A stretch of DNA of 51,431 bases from assembly GCA_018334565.1 (NCBI GenBank), contig JAGXLU010000012.1, forward strand, positions 1-51,431, given 5' to 3'. This DNA is from Halanaerobiales bacterium. GTDB lineage: Bacteria; Bacillota; Halanaerobiia; Halanaerobiales; M55B127. Under the pieces are notes generated by a model. It was not told the origin of the DNA, made no database searches, and saw only the letters and a list, made by a program, of their open reading frames with translations. Below are positions 1 to 9,730 of this stretch, one piece after another. Numbering within the stretch: the stretch's first letter is position 1; every line of letters starts with the position of its first letter. The translations under genes were made by a program, and so were the position numbers.

Positions 1-105
1 TTATATAAGATTTGAAACTATATTAATTATTGTATTTAGGAAATTCAAAATTTGTATGGGTTTTAAAAACTTAAATAGAGGTGTAAAATGGAAGGTAATT
101 GATGG

Positions 106-134
106 TTGCATACTAAAATGTACTATGTTATAAT
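106..134 (+). promoter_or_regulatory. Sigma-A-type promoter for the rpmE-tdk-prfA operon
   Basis: A -35 element TTGCAT (106-111) is separated by 17 bases from a perfect TATAAT (129-134). A TG at 126-127 makes it an extended -10. Transcription would start near 141, leaving a leader of about 70 nt before rpmE. Nothing else recognisable lies in bases 1-105; the upstream gene is outside the window. Confidence 0.72.
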
Positions 135-210
135 AATTCTAGCTGTCAACAAGAGATTTAAAATTGAAGATAAATGAAAAGTTTAGATTTTTTAGAAAGA
201 GGTGAAATAT

Positions 211-489
211 ATGCAGAAGGAGCTACATCCAGAATTTAAAGAGGCTACTATTACCTGTGCTTGTGGAGAAGAATACAAAACAATGTCTAGCAGAGACAAT
301 ATCCGTGTTGAGGTATGTTCAAGCTGTCATCCCTTTTACACCGGCAAGAAAAGAAGAGCTGCTAAAGGTGGTAGAGTTGAAAGATTTAATAGGAAATATG
401 GTTTATCAGAAGAAGAAGTCGAATTGGAAGCTAAAGCTGAAAATGAAAAAGAGAGCGAAGCTAAAGAATTAGAAAATGAAGAAGAATAG
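211..489 (+). CDS. rpmE: 50S ribosomal protein L31, zinc-binding form with acidic tail
   Basis: This is ribosomal protein L31 of the large subunit. The N-terminus (MQKELHPEF) and the motifs CAC and [12 protein letters not shown] are typical, and the four cysteines form the zinc site of the C+ type. I place the start at ATG 211, after AGAAAGAGGTG; the in-frame GTG at 202 is part of that ribosome-binding site. The core ends near residue 67. The remaining ~25 residues are a Glu/Lys-rich tail, which makes the protein 92 residues against about 66-70 for most L31 proteins. It is the first gene of the unit, and a hairpin terminator follows at once, so tdk and later genes may be expressed by read-through. 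Identification is secure; the tail is unusual. Confidence 0.96.
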   Translation: MQKELHPEFKEATITCACGEEYKTMSSRDNIRVEVCSSCHPFYTGKKRRAAKGGRVERFNRKYGLSEEEVELEAKAENEKESEAKELENEEE

Positions 490-508
490 TTATTTTAATA
501 ACAATAAT

Positions 509-532
509 GCAGGGCTTTAGCTCTGCTTTTTT
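509..532 (+). terminator. Rho-independent terminator after rpmE
   Basis: A 7-bp stem GCAGGGC/GCTCTGC (one G-U pair) with loop TTTA is followed by six T. It sits 20 bases past the rpmE stop and before the tdk ribosome-binding site. Confidence 0.75.
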
Positions 533-577
533 CTTATTTAAAGAAATAATTAGTTGATAGGAGAGGAGCAAACTTGC

Positions 578-1177
578 ATGTATAAGATTAATAACAGTGG
601 CTGGATAGAAGTTATTACAGGGCCAATGTATTCTGGTAAAAGTGAAGAGCTTATCAGGAGAATCAGAAGAGTCAAGATTGCTAAAAAGAAAGTAAAAGTA
701 TTTAAACCACTGATCGATGATAGATATAGCAATGATAATGTTGTTTCACACAGCGGAGACAGTATTGAAGCCATTCCGGTCGATAGACCACAGGAACTAA
801 TCTCTAGATTGGAGGATGATCCTGAAGTTGTTGCGATAGATGAGATTCAATTTTTTTCTGAGGATATTGTTCCAATATGTGAACACCTTGCAGACAAGGG
901 TCTCAGGGTAATCGTAGCAGGTTTAGATAGGGATTTTCGGAATGAGCCTTTCACACCTGTCCCTGAACTATTAGCCAGGGCAGAATATATAGAAAAATTA
1001 CATGCGATCTGCCTGCAGTGTGGTGATCCTGCTACAAGGACTCAAAGATTAATAGATGGAGAACCTGCTTCATATAATGATCCCGTTATTATGGTGGGTG
1101 CAAGTGAAAATTATGAAGCAAGGTGTAGAAGCTGTCATGATGTAAAAGACAAACCTAAAGGAGATATATATGAGTAG
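578..1177 (+). CDS. tdk: Thymidine kinase (type II, TK1-like)
   Basis: This enzyme phosphorylates thymidine to dTMP with ATP in the salvage pathway. Visible motifs are the P-loop [11 protein letters not shown], the SHSG segment, the Walker B-like DEIQFF and the lasso/zinc region with CLQCG and CRSCH, whose four cysteines bind zinc in TK1-type enzymes. At 199 residues it has the normal length. I chose ATG 578 because GGAGAGG lies 12 bases upstream; the longer frame from TTG 554 would include that site. The gene ends 8 bases inside the next gene, so the two are translationally coupled. The position between rpmE and prfA is typical for Firmicutes. Confidence 0.96.
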   Translation: MYKINNSGWIEVITGPMYSGKSEELIRRIRRVKIAKKKVKVFKPLIDDRYSNDNVVSHSGDSIEAIPVDRPQELISRLEDDPEVVAIDEIQFFSEDIVPICEHLADKGLRVIVAGLDRDFRNEPFTPVPELLARAEYIEKLHAICLQCGDPATRTQRLIDGEPASYNDPVIMVGASENYEARCRSCHDVKDKPKGDIYE

Positions 1178-2054
1178 AGAAGTTAGTTATGGCGGTCAGG
1201 CTGTCATTGAAGGAGTTATGATGAAAGGCTTAAACCGCTTAGCGGTAGCAGTTAGAAAACCGGATAATTCAATAGTCGTTCAAAGAAGAAAGTTGACACC
1301 TTTGAGTGAAAAATTTAAGTTTTTCGGGTGGCCATTTATTCGAGGTGTAGTAACCCTTTTTAGCTCACTGATTTTAGGTATGCAATCTTTAACATATGCT
1401 GCCAATCAAGTAACAGAAGAAGATGAAGAACTCAGCCCATTTGAGATGAGTTTAACGATAATTGTTTCACTGGGATTGGCCTTATTATTATTTGTTGCCC
1501 TCCCGGCTGGTATTATTGCTCTTATCCAGCAATATATTCATTATGATCTATTATTAAATGTTATCGAGGGTTTAATTAAGATTACTGCCTTTTTGACGTA
1601 TATTGTATTGATAGGGAAATTGGATGATATAAAAAGGGTTTTTATGTATCATGGGGCTGAACACAAGGTAATTCACAATTACGAATCAGATAAGGAATTA
1701 TCAGTAGAAAATGCTAGAGAATTCACAACCCTACATGCCAGATGTGGTACCAACTTTTTATTTATAGTTATTATACTGAGCATTCTGTTTTTTTCATTTT
1801 TTGGTAGGCCTTCCTTTTTATACAGGATATTATACCATATATTATTGCTGCCCATTATAGCCGGAACCTCTTATGAAGTTATTAAATTAGCTGGTGGGGA
1901 TAATGTTAATCCATTGATCAAAGTACTTGCCACACCAGGCTTATGGCTGCAGAAGTTAACTACAAATGAGCCAGATGATGATATGCTGGAAATAGCCATA
2001 ACAGCCCTAAAGGGCGTACTTCCTGAAGAAGAAAGAGGTGAAGAGTATGTTTGA
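1170..2054 (+). CDS. DUF1385 membrane protein (YqhQ-like)
   Basis: This is a DUF1385-family protein recognised by its N-terminus [14 protein letters not shown]. It has 294 residues with about four to five hydrophobic segments (roughly residues 52-75, 92-125, 135-155, 195-215 and 218-240) and a conserved motif [15 protein letters not shown] in the cytosolic part, rich in His and Glu. The biochemical function of the family is not known to me. It often neighbours prfA in Clostridia, as here. It overlaps tdk by 8 bases, and prfA starts 8 bases before its stop, so the three genes form one tight unit. No ligand or substrate can be named from the sequence. Confidence 0.85.
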   Translation: MSREVSYGGQAVIEGVMMKGLNRLAVAVRKPDNSIVVQRRKLTPLSEKFKFFGWPFIRGVVTLFSSLILGMQSLTYAANQVTEEDEELSPFEMSLTIIVSLGLALLLFVALPAGIIALIQQYIHYDLLLNVIEGLIKITAFLTYIVLIGKLDDIKRVFMYHGAEHKVIHNYESDKELSVENAREFTTLHARCGTNFLFIVIILSILFFSFFGRPSFLYRILYHILLLPIIAGTSYEVIKLAGGDNVNPLIKVLATPGLWLQKLTTNEPDDDMLEIAITALKGVLPEEERGEEYV

Positions 2055-3117
2055 TCTGGAAGCTAAATTAGCAGAAAAATATGAAGAATATAAAAAACTA
2101 AATAAGAAGATCAGCGATCCTGAGGTAATGAATGATTCCAACAAATATCAGAAGCTTCTTAAAAAACATGCTAAGCTTAAAAAAATAGTTAATTATTATA
2201 AAGAACACAAAAAGCTTAAAAAAGGAATTGAAGAAGCCAGGGAGATTATTGAAGAAGATGATTCTGAAATGCAAGAATTAGCTGAAATGGAAATAAAAGA
2301 TTTGAAACCACGTCTGCAAGAATTAGAAGAAAAATTACCGATTATGCTCTTACCTGAAAATCCTCAGGATGAAAAAAATGTAATAGTAGAAATCAGAGCT
2401 GGAGCCGGTGGAGATGAAGCCGGCTTATTTGCAGCAGACCTATTTAGAATGTATACCCGTTATGCAGAAAACAATAATTGGAAATGGGAACTAATGAGTG
2501 CTAATGAATCAGGGGTGGGTGGTTTTAAAGAGGTTATCTTTTCTGTTGAAGGCAAGGATGTGTATAAACACCTTAAATATGAGAGTGGAGTTCATCGGGT
2601 TCAAAGGGTTCCCTCGACTGAGTCCAGTGGTCGTATTCATACATCTACAGCTACAGTTGCGGTTTTACCCGAAGCTGAAGAAGTAGATATTGATATTGAT
2701 CCCAATGATTTAAAAATCGATTTCTTTCGTTCCAGTGGTCCTGGTGGACAGAGTGTAAATACTACCGATTCAGCTGTAAGGATTACACACCAGCCCACTG
2801 ATTTAACCGTATCCTGTCAGGATGAAAAATCTCAACATAAAAATAAGGCAAAGGCGATGCGCGTTTTAAGGGCTCGTCTGCAGGAAAAAAGGGAGAAAGA
2901 AAAACAAGCCGAGAGAGCAGAAGCTCGCAAAAGTCAAGTTGGGACCGGCGAAAGAAGTGAGAAGATCAGGACATATAACTTCCCTCAGGGTAGGGTAAGT
3001 GATCACAGAATTAATTTAACAGAACATAAATTAGAAAAAATACTTGATGGTAATCTTAATATTGTAATAGAACCCTTGCTTGAAGAAGATACAATGAAAA
3101 AATTAGAGAAGGTGTAA
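2047..3117 (+). CDS. prfA: Peptide chain release factor 1
   Basis: RF1 recognises UAA and UAG stop codons and triggers peptide release. The GGQ tripeptide is at residues 233-235 within [10 protein letters not shown], exactly the E. coli numbering. The codon-recognition tripeptide at 189-191, usually P-A-T or P-V-T in RF1, reads P-S-T here. It is clearly not the S-P-F of RF2. The N-terminal helical domain (1-110) and the Lys-rich stretch before the C-terminus are normal. ATG 2047 follows GAAAGAGGTG and gives 356 residues; an upstream in-frame GTG (2038) lies in that site. prmC, which methylates the GGQ glutamine, follows 3 bases later. Confidence 0.97.
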   Translation: MFDLEAKLAEKYEEYKKLNKKISDPEVMNDSNKYQKLLKKHAKLKKIVNYYKEHKKLKKGIEEAREIIEEDDSEMQELAEMEIKDLKPRLQELEEKLPIMLLPENPQDEKNVIVEIRAGAGGDEAGLFAADLFRMYTRYAENNNWKWELMSANESGVGGFKEVIFSVEGKDVYKHLKYESGVHRVQRVPSTESSGRIHTSTATVAVLPEAEEVDIDIDPNDLKIDFFRSSGPGGQSVNTTDSAVRITHQPTDLTVSCQDEKSQHKNKAKAMRVLRARLQEKREKEKQAERAEARKSQVGTGERSEKIRTYNFPQGRVSDHRINLTEHKLEKILDGNLNIVIEPLLEEDTMKKLEKV

Positions 3118-3120
3118 TAT

Positions 3121-3978
3121 TTGAATATCAAGGAAGTTTTGCTCAATACAGAAAAGTATTTTGAAAAAAATAATATTGATAATCCTCGTTTGGATGCAGA
3201 AGTACTGCTGGCAGATCTTCTTGATATGGAGAGAATTAGATTATATGTTAACTTTGATTACCCCTTGAAGGAAGAAGAAATTTCCAGATATAGGCAAATG
3301 ATTAAATCAAGAGCTAGGCATATTCCGGTTGCTTATATTACAGGCCACAAGGAATTTATGTCGCTTGATTTTTATATTAATCAAAATGTTCTTTTACCTC
3401 GACCGGAAACAGAAATACTGGTTGAATACCTTATAGATTACTTTCAGGAAAAAGAAATGGAAAAAGTTAATATTGTAGAAGTAGGGACAGGTAGTGGTGC
3501 AATTATGGTTAGTCTGGGCTATTATTTAAAAGAGGCTAGAATTTTGGGTGTAGAAATTGATTCAAAAGCTTTACAGGTTAGCAGAAAAAACATTCAAAAA
3601 TATGGATTGGAAGACAGATTGAAGTTAACTAGAGGTAATCTTTTAAAACCTTTAATAAAAAAAAGTGTTGACAATGTAGATCTCATTGTTTCCAATCCAC
3701 CTTACATTAGTGATGAAGAGATGCAAAACCTTCCCTCTGAAGTTAAAAAAGAACCACATAGAGCTCTTTATGGTGGGAAGAGAGGTCTGGATATATATAA
3801 GAAGTTGATCAAACAGGCGCCACAGATATTAAAAAATAGGGGAATGATAGCTGTGGAAATTGGTTATAGACAGGCTGATCATGTTGAAAAGATTTTAAGG
3901 GAAAATAATTTCAAAAAGATTGAAGTTAGAAAAGATTATGCTGATAAAGATCGATTCATCTTAGCACATAAGGGGTAA
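3121..3978 (+). CDS. prmC: Release factor glutamine methyltransferase
   Basis: PrmC (HemK) transfers a methyl group from S-adenosylmethionine to the GGQ glutamine of release factors. The N-terminal helical domain (1-85) is followed by the SAM-binding motif VGTGSGAI and the catalytic NPPY motif (SNPPYIS), which binds the target glutamine. The length of 285 residues is normal. The start is TTG 3121, with AGAAGGTG upstream; no ATG fits the conserved N-terminus. It is 3 bases after prfA, its substrate gene, an arrangement conserved in most bacteria. Confidence 0.96.
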   Translation: MNIKEVLLNTEKYFEKNNIDNPRLDAEVLLADLLDMERIRLYVNFDYPLKEEEISRYRQMIKSRARHIPVAYITGHKEFMSLDFYINQNVLLPRPETEILVEYLIDYFQEKEMEKVNIVEVGTGSGAIMVSLGYYLKEARILGVEIDSKALQVSRKNIQKYGLEDRLKLTRGNLLKPLIKKSVDNVDLIVSNPPYISDEEMQNLPSEVKKEPHRALYGGKRGLDIYKKLIKQAPQILKNRGMIAVEIGYRQADHVEKILRENNFKKIEVRKDYADKDRFILAHKG

Positions 3979-3982
3979 AAAT

Positions 3983-5050
3983 ATGTATAAAACAGCTTTA
4001 TTAAAGATTAAAAGGGACTTAATCAATAATAAAAATATTGAAATAATTGAGCAAACTAAAGCTATTAAACAGGCAGCTGAACTCATCGTAGAAAATGAGG
4101 TGGTGGCGTTTCCTACAGAAACAGTCTACGGCTTAGGGGCTAATGCTCTACAAGAAAAAGCGGTTTTAAAAATATTTGAGGCTAAAGGTAGACCAACTGA
4201 TAATCCATTAATAGTTCATATTTCGCGTCGAGAACAGCTTTTTAAATTAATTAAAGGCTATATTTTAAAAGTAGCTGATAAGCTAATTGATGAATTTTGG
4301 CCAGGTCCTCTGACCATAATTTTTAAAAAAAGCAGCCAAGTTCCTCAAATAACAACGGCCGGTCTCGAAACTGTTGCTGTCAGAATGCCTTCTCATCCCA
4401 TTGCACTTGCCTTGATTAATCAGACAGAACTTCCCCTGGCAGCACCGAGTGCCAATTCATCAGGGTTTCCTTCTCCTACAAGTGCTGAACATGTGTATAG
4501 TGATTTAAATGGAAAGATCCCCCTTATTATTGATGGGGGAATTTGTGATATAGGCTTAGAATCTACAGTTGTTGAGATTCAGTCTGAACAAGTAAATATT
4601 CTGCGACCAGGTGCTATCACCATGGAAATGATTAAAAAAGTAGTCGGCAATACACATTTGGTCAAAACAATTAACCATAAAGAGTATGTAAAGCCTAAAT
4701 CCCCTGGTATGAAATATAAGCATTATTCACCGAGTACCCCTTTATGGATTGTTAAAAAGGATAGTTCTATTACCAAAATTTTAAAAAAAAATAACATAAA
4801 TAATGAAAAGACTCTAATTATAGTTTCATCTGAAACTTTACAGAATCTCAAGTTAAATCAAATTAAAGCTAGAATTAAGAATTTGGGTTCTATCAATGAT
4901 CTTAATTATATAGCAAAAAATTTATTTAAAATTTTAAGAGAAAGTGACCTTGAGGATTTCAAATTAATCTTAATCGAAGAAGTTTCCCAAAAAGATATTG
5001 GAATAGCGGTTATGAACAGATTGACAAAAGCAGCTACAAAAATAATCTAA
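3983..5050 (+). CDS. sua5: Threonylcarbamoyl-AMP synthase (Sua5/YwlC type)
   Basis: This enzyme makes threonylcarbamoyl-adenylate from threonine, bicarbonate and ATP, the first step of the tRNA t6A37 modification. The TsaC-like catalytic domain spans about residues 22-210: FPTETVYGLGA, KGRPTDNPL, APSANSSG and a serine-rich ESTVVEI strand. A linker containing SPGMKYKHYSP, the known flexible motif of Sua5, leads to the C-terminal Sua5 domain (about 240-355), so this is the long Sua5 form and not the short TsaC. It begins with an extra ~20 residues before the core. It lies 4 bases after prmC, matching the Bacillus order prfA-prmC-ywlC. Confidence 0.95.
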   Translation: MYKTALLKIKRDLINNKNIEIIEQTKAIKQAAELIVENEVVAFPTETVYGLGANALQEKAVLKIFEAKGRPTDNPLIVHISRREQLFKLIKGYILKVADKLIDEFWPGPLTIIFKKSSQVPQITTAGLETVAVRMPSHPIALALINQTELPLAAPSANSSGFPSPTSAEHVYSDLNGKIPLIIDGGICDIGLESTVVEIQSEQVNILRPGAITMEMIKKVVGNTHLVKTINHKEYVKPKSPGMKYKHYSPSTPLWIVKKDSSITKILKKNNINNEKTLIIVSSETLQNLKLNQIKARIKNLGSINDLNYIAKNLFKILRESDLEDFKLILIEEVSQKDIGIAVMNRLTKAATKII

Positions 5051-5065
5051 CGAGGGAGGGTAGAG

Positions 5066-5515
5066 ATGAAGATATTATTTGTATGTACCGGTAATACCTG
5101 CCGTAGCCCTATGGCTGAATATTTTGCAAAAAAATATATTGAAGACAATAATCTCAAGGACTATGAATTTGATTCTGCTGGTATTAATGCAAGAGTTGGA
5201 CAAGGGGCTTCCTCAGAAGCAATTGAGGTTATGGAGGAAATTGGAATTGATTTAAGCGGACATAAGGCCAAGATGTTAAGGGAAGAAGACCTAAAGGAAA
5301 ATGATAAGATATTTACTATGACAAATAATCACCGTAAAGTCATCCAAGACATGTATGATCATGATAACATATATAATCTAAAATATAGTATCCAGGCCTG
5401 TGAAAACTGTGATATTTTAGATCCATATGGATTTGGAATCGAAAAATATAGAGAAACTAGAGATGAGATTAAGCACACTATAAAAGAACTTTTTACAAAG
5501 CTGAAAAGGGATTAA
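5066..5515 (+). CDS. ywlE: Protein-arginine phosphatase (low-MW phosphatase family)
   Basis: The protein belongs to the low-molecular-weight phosphatase family: the CX5R loop CTGNTCRS covers residues 7-14 and the general acid lies in the DPYG motif near residue 120. Threonine at position 11 of the loop is the residue known to give B. subtilis YwlE its phospho-arginine preference over phosphotyrosine, so it should reverse McsB arginine phosphorylation. The kinase gene is not in this window. At 149 residues the length is normal. A good site GAGGGAGGG precedes ATG 5066. This seems to be the last gene of the unit that starts with rpmE. Confidence 0.88.
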   Translation: MKILFVCTGNTCRSPMAEYFAKKYIEDNNLKDYEFDSAGINARVGQGASSEAIEVMEEIGIDLSGHKAKMLREEDLKENDKIFTMTNNHRKVIQDMYDHDNIYNLKYSIQACENCDILDPYGFGIEKYRETRDEIKHTIKELFTKLKRD

Positions 5516-5622
5516 AAAGGCAGGAATAATACTTCTTATCTAGAATACTTTAAGTTAGAATAATGGTCGAATATTCAATTTAAGAAAGTCAATTTATTGA
5601 TCTTTTTATCAGCTAGCTAAGC

Positions 5623-5656
5623 GGCAAACAAAATTAAATTTTTTAATGTTTTTGCC
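5623..5656. repeat. AT-rich inverted repeat between ywlE and upp
   Basis: GGCAAA (5623-5628) pairs with TTTGCC (5651-5656), and an inner ATTAAA/TTTAAT extends the hairpin. No clean T-run follows on the + strand. It may end the upstream transcript or act as an operator for upp; the sequence does not decide this. Confidence 0.35.
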
Positions 5657-5771
5657 TAATTTATTATTTAAAATGGCAGAGAGTATTAATTGATTGCAAA
5701 TTAAATATCTCGAGAAATTTAGATAACAGAACAGATGGATTGTAAAAAAGATAAGGGGGAATAATATAACC

Positions 5772-6401
5772 ATGGGAGAAGTAATTCTTATAGATCATCC
5801 GTTAATTCAGCACAAGTTGACATTGATTAGAGATAAAAATACAGGGCCAAAAGAGTTTAGAGAACTTGTTGATGAAGTATCTACCTTAATGGTTTATGAA
5901 GTCACAAGAGATTTACCTTTAGAAGATGTAGAAGTAGAAACACCTATTTGTAAGGATACATTTAAAGTAATCTCAGGTAAAAAAATTAGCATCGTACCTA
6001 TTTTGAGAGCAGGATTGGGTATGTTAAATGGTGTTTTACAGTTAATTCCTACAGCCAAGGTTGGTCATATCGGTCTATATCGTGATCCGGATACCTTAGA
6101 AGCAGTTGAATATTATTGTAAACTTCCCAACGATATTGAAGAACGAGATTTACTTATCGTTGACCCTATGTTAGCCACAGGTGGTTCAGCCTGTGCGGCA
6201 ATTAACTTTGTAAAGGAGAGAAATCCTCGGGGTATTAAGCTTTTGGTATTAATAGCTGCTCCAGAAGGAATTGAAAGGATTAAAGAAGAACATCCTAATG
6301 TAGATATTTATACGGCAGCAATAGATGATAAATTAAATGAGCATGCTTATATTGTACCGGGCTTAGGAGATGCAGGGGACAGATTATATGGGACAAAATA
6401 A
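5772..6401 (+). CDS. upp: Uracil phosphoribosyltransferase
   Basis: This enzyme converts uracil and PRPP to UMP in pyrimidine salvage. It shows PILRAGLGM near residue 78, the PRPP-binding loop [11 protein letters not shown] near 130-140 and the uracil-binding C-terminus [16 protein letters not shown]. At 209 residues it is full length. ATG 5772 follows AAGGGGGA. A 256-base gap separates it from ywlE, so it probably has its own promoter; TTGCAA (5695-5700) with TTAGAT (5719-5724) is a weak candidate. In Bacillus, upp also sits just before the atp operon; here rpiB and glyA, often found between ywlE and upp, are missing. Confidence 0.97.
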   Translation: MGEVILIDHPLIQHKLTLIRDKNTGPKEFRELVDEVSTLMVYEVTRDLPLEDVEVETPICKDTFKVISGKKISIVPILRAGLGMLNGVLQLIPTAKVGHIGLYRDPDTLEAVEYYCKLPNDIEERDLLIVDPMLATGGSACAAINFVKERNPRGIKLLVLIAAPEGIERIKEEHPNVDIYTAAIDDKLNEHAYIVPGLGDAGDRLYGTK

Positions 6402-6425
6402 GCTTCATTAAAGAAGGGAATTAAA

Positions 6426-7475
6426 GTGATTAAAAAATTAGTCTTGATCTTTATAACCAGTTTAATAATCAGTTATATACTAACTCCCCTCGCAAAAAAA
6501 ATAGCCTACTTTTTTGATGGATTTGACCACCCGTCACAGCGTCGAGTCAATACTAGACCTATTCCTAATACAGGAGGAATAGCTATCTTTGTTTCTTTTA
6601 TACTCAGCTACTATTTTTTTAATACTCATTCTATTTCTACTTATGGTATTATGGCAGGTTCTGCCTTTATATTTGGTCTGGGATTGGTGGATGACATTTA
6701 TGAAATTTCTCCTCTTATAAAGCTGTTGGGACAGATTGCAGCTGCTGCAATATTGATTTTTTTTGGCGTGCAGATTCAATTTATTACTAATCCCCTGGGC
6801 GGAATTATCTATCTGGGTTATTTCGGTATCCCCGTGACAATTATATGGGTTGTGGGGATCACAAATACAGTTAACCTAATAGATGGTCTTGATGGTCTTG
6901 CTGCTGGTATATCAATAATAGCTACGATGACCTTATTTTTTGTTGCAATACAGGAATATAGATTTATACCTGCTATTTTAGCTATCGCTTTAGCCGGTAG
7001 TTTAGTTGGATTTTTAAAGTATAATTTCCATCCGGCCGAAATCTTTATGGGTGACTCAGGTTCGATGTTTATTGGCTATATTTTATCAGCTATTTCTATC
7101 ACAGGTGCATTAAAAAGTGCAGCTGCAGTAACCCTGATTGTACCAATTTTGGCACTTGGTATTCCTATTTTTGATACCATTTTTGCTATTGTCAGGAGGA
7201 TTTACCATGATAAGCCTATTGGAAAAGCCGATCGAGGACATATCCATCATCGGCTTTTAGCTTTAGGTTGGAGTCATCGTCAGGCTGTTATCATTGTTTA
7301 CGGAAGCAGTATATTTTTAGGGACTACTGCTTTAATTATTAACGGGCTAGATATAAAAAATGGCATGATACTTTTCGGTCTTGCTGTAGCAGGTGTTATA
7401 TATGGAGCGTGGCGGTTGGGAATATTTTCTACAGAGATTCCTACTGAAAGCAAGGCCTGGGATGAAGGAAAATAA
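6426..7475 (+). CDS. Undecaprenyl-phosphate sugar-1-phosphate transferase (WecA/TagO family)
   Basis: This is a polytopic membrane enzyme of the MraY/WecA/TagO family that transfers a HexNAc-1-phosphate, usually GlcNAc-1-P, from its UDP form to undecaprenyl phosphate. About ten hydrophobic helices are visible. Family motifs are LVDDIYEIS, NLIDGLDGLAAG, FMGDSGSMF and the cytosolic HIHHRLLALG loop, which is characteristic of WecA/TagO and absent from MraY. GTG 6426 is the start, with AGAAGGGA upstream. In this LPS-bearing organism it may initiate O-antigen or another surface polymer; the substrate sugar is inferred from the family only. It lies 24 bases after upp, probably in the same transcript. 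Confidence 0.88.
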   Translation: MIKKLVLIFITSLIISYILTPLAKKIAYFFDGFDHPSQRRVNTRPIPNTGGIAIFVSFILSYYFFNTHSISTYGIMAGSAFIFGLGLVDDIYEISPLIKLLGQIAAAAILIFFGVQIQFITNPLGGIIYLGYFGIPVTIIWVVGITNTVNLIDGLDGLAAGISIIATMTLFFVAIQEYRFIPAILAIALAGSLVGFLKYNFHPAEIFMGDSGSMFIGYILSAISITGALKSAAAVTLIVPILALGIPIFDTIFAIVRRIYHDKPIGKADRGHIHHRLLALGWSHRQAVIIVYGSSIFLGTTALIINGLDIKNGMILFGLAVAGVIYGAWRLGIFSTEIPTESKAWDEGK

Positions 7476-7582
7476 TTCTTTACAAAGATTATCCTATGTG
7501 ATAAATTTAATTATAGTTATAATCATGATTATATTTTTTAAACTTTGTTACAACTTTTCTCAGCTAAAATAAAATAGCAGGG

Positions 7583-7603
7583 TTTAGTGTATAACAAACT
7601 AAA
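7583..7603. repeat. Short inverted repeat upstream of the atp promoter
   Basis: TTTAGT (7583-7588) and ACTAAA (7598-7603) form a 6-bp inverted repeat with a 9-base spacer, just before the -35 element of the atp operon. It could be an operator; no known regulator motif was recognised. Confidence 0.3.
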
Positions 7604-7611
7604 GGTTAAAA

Positions 7612-7641
7612 TTGGATATTTAAAAACAGTTATGATATAAT
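7612..7641 (+). promoter_or_regulatory. Promoter of the atp operon
   Basis: TTGGAT (7612-7617) and TATAAT (7636-7641) are 18 bases apart, with TG at 7633-7634 giving an extended -10. The site is 44 bases upstream of the first atp gene and inside a 209-base gap. Confidence 0.65.
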
Positions 7642-7684
7642 TTTTAATAAATAAGTAAAAAAATTACAGCCAGGGGTAATTAGA

Positions 7685-7918
7685 ATGGAAGAGAAAGACT
7701 GGCGCAAAATTATGAGATCAATGAGTCTTTTGACTCAACTGGGGATTGTTATTTTGGCGAATATTGCCCTGGGATTTTACCTCGGCTTTAAATTAGATCA
7801 ATGGTTAAATTACAATTTGATATTTAAAATTTTAGGAATCCTAATTGGAGTCGCCTCCGGGTTTTATTCTGATTACCAAATAATTAAGGGTTCTATGAAA
7901 GATGATGATGAGAATTAA
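7685..7918 (+). CDS. AtpZ/AtpI-type small ATP synthase helper protein
   Basis: A 77-residue protein with two transmembrane helices (about residues 16-35 and 43-65) joined by the loop GFKLDQWLN. It resembles the AtpZ/AtpI-family proteins that open many atp operons and help assemble the c ring or carry Mg2+/Ca2+. It is the first gene of the operon, and atpB follows at once. A second, different AtpI-like gene lies at 8925, so the operon has two such helpers. The assignment rests on size, topology and position more than on catalytic motifs. Confidence 0.72.
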   Translation: MEEKDWRKIMRSMSLLTQLGIVILANIALGFYLGFKLDQWLNYNLIFKILGILIGVASGFYSDYQIIKGSMKDDDEN

Positions 7919-7954
7919 GTGTACTTAAGTTTTATTGAGAAAGGAGATTTTTCT

Positions 7955-8614
7955 ATGAATCCCGGTCCACAAGTTGTAACTCACCTATTTGGCAAATCAT
8001 ATTTACCTGTGACCGATACTTTGCTTATTGGTTGGCTGTCTGTTATTTTGATCATTATATTGGCCAAGTATTTGACTAAAAATTTAAAGCTCAGGCCGGA
8101 AGGCAAGCAAAATGTTGCCGAGTTAATGGTTACAGCAATATATGATCAAATTGAACCGATGCTTCCAGGAGAAGGCTGGAGGTTTTTGCCTTTTATTGCC
8201 ACCATTTTTATATATATTGGATTTTGCAATTTAATAGGTTTTGTGCCCGGATTAACCAGTCCAACGGGAGATTTGAATACCACTTTAGGTTTGGCTTTAG
8301 TAGTGTTTTTAGTAAGCCACTATGAGGGCATGAGGGAAAAAGGTGTTTGGGGATATTTTAAGAGTTTTGGGCAACCGGTCATCTTTCTTTTGCCTTTAAA
8401 TATTGTGAGCGAATTTGCTAAACCGATATCACACTCCTTCCGTCTTTTTGGAAACATTGTTGGGGGAGGTATCATCATAACCTTGATTTATCAAGCAGCT
8501 CCGGGGTTAGTACCAGTACCTCTGCATGCCTGGTTTGATCTATTTATTGGGTTAATACAGGCCCTTATTTTTGGTATGGTTGCAATTTCTTACATTTCAG
8601 TAGCAAAGTCTTAA
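7955..8614 (+). CDS. atpB: ATP synthase Fo subunit a
   Basis: Subunit a forms the ion half-channels next to the c ring. The protein has 219 residues and five to six transmembrane segments. The essential arginine helix reads ISHSFRLFGNIVGG (arginine of FRLFGN), and the last helix contains LIQALIFGMVAISYIS. ATG 7955 is preferred: it follows AAAGGAGA, while the in-frame GTG at 7919 lies directly after the upstream stop and would add a tail not seen in the family. The upstream gene ends 36 bases earlier and the first c subunit starts 34 bases later. Confidence 0.95.
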   Translation: MNPGPQVVTHLFGKSYLPVTDTLLIGWLSVILIIILAKYLTKNLKLRPEGKQNVAELMVTAIYDQIEPMLPGEGWRFLPFIATIFIYIGFCNLIGFVPGLTSPTGDLNTTLGLALVVFLVSHYEGMREKGVWGYFKSFGQPVIFLLPLNIVSEFAKPISHSFRLFGNIVGGGIIITLIYQAAPGLVPVPLHAWFDLFIGLIQALIFGMVAISYISVAKS

Positions 8615-8630
8615 TTTAGATTTATTTTAG

Positions 8631-8903
<273 letters not shown>

Positions 8904-8924
8904 AAAAGTTTTGAGGTTTAATTT

Positions 8925-9627
<703 letters not shown>

Positions 9628-9638
9628 TTACGAAATTA

Positions 9639-9668
9639 AGAGAGGGGATTAATTCCCTCTCTCCTTTT
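9639..9668 (+). terminator. Intra-operon hairpin after atpE (leaky terminator or processing site)
   Basis: AGAGAGGGGA (9639-9648) pairs with TTCCCTCTCT (9653-9662), leaving a 4-base loop, and is followed by CCTTTT. It lies in the 103-base gap between the c gene and atpF. It could reduce transcription of the downstream genes or protect the upstream mRNA, raising c relative to the F1 subunits. Confidence 0.6.
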
Positions 9669-9730
9669 AGCATTTATTTTATTCATAATTTTCCCATTTG
9701 ACATTTTCATTTTGCGGGAGGTGAACGACT

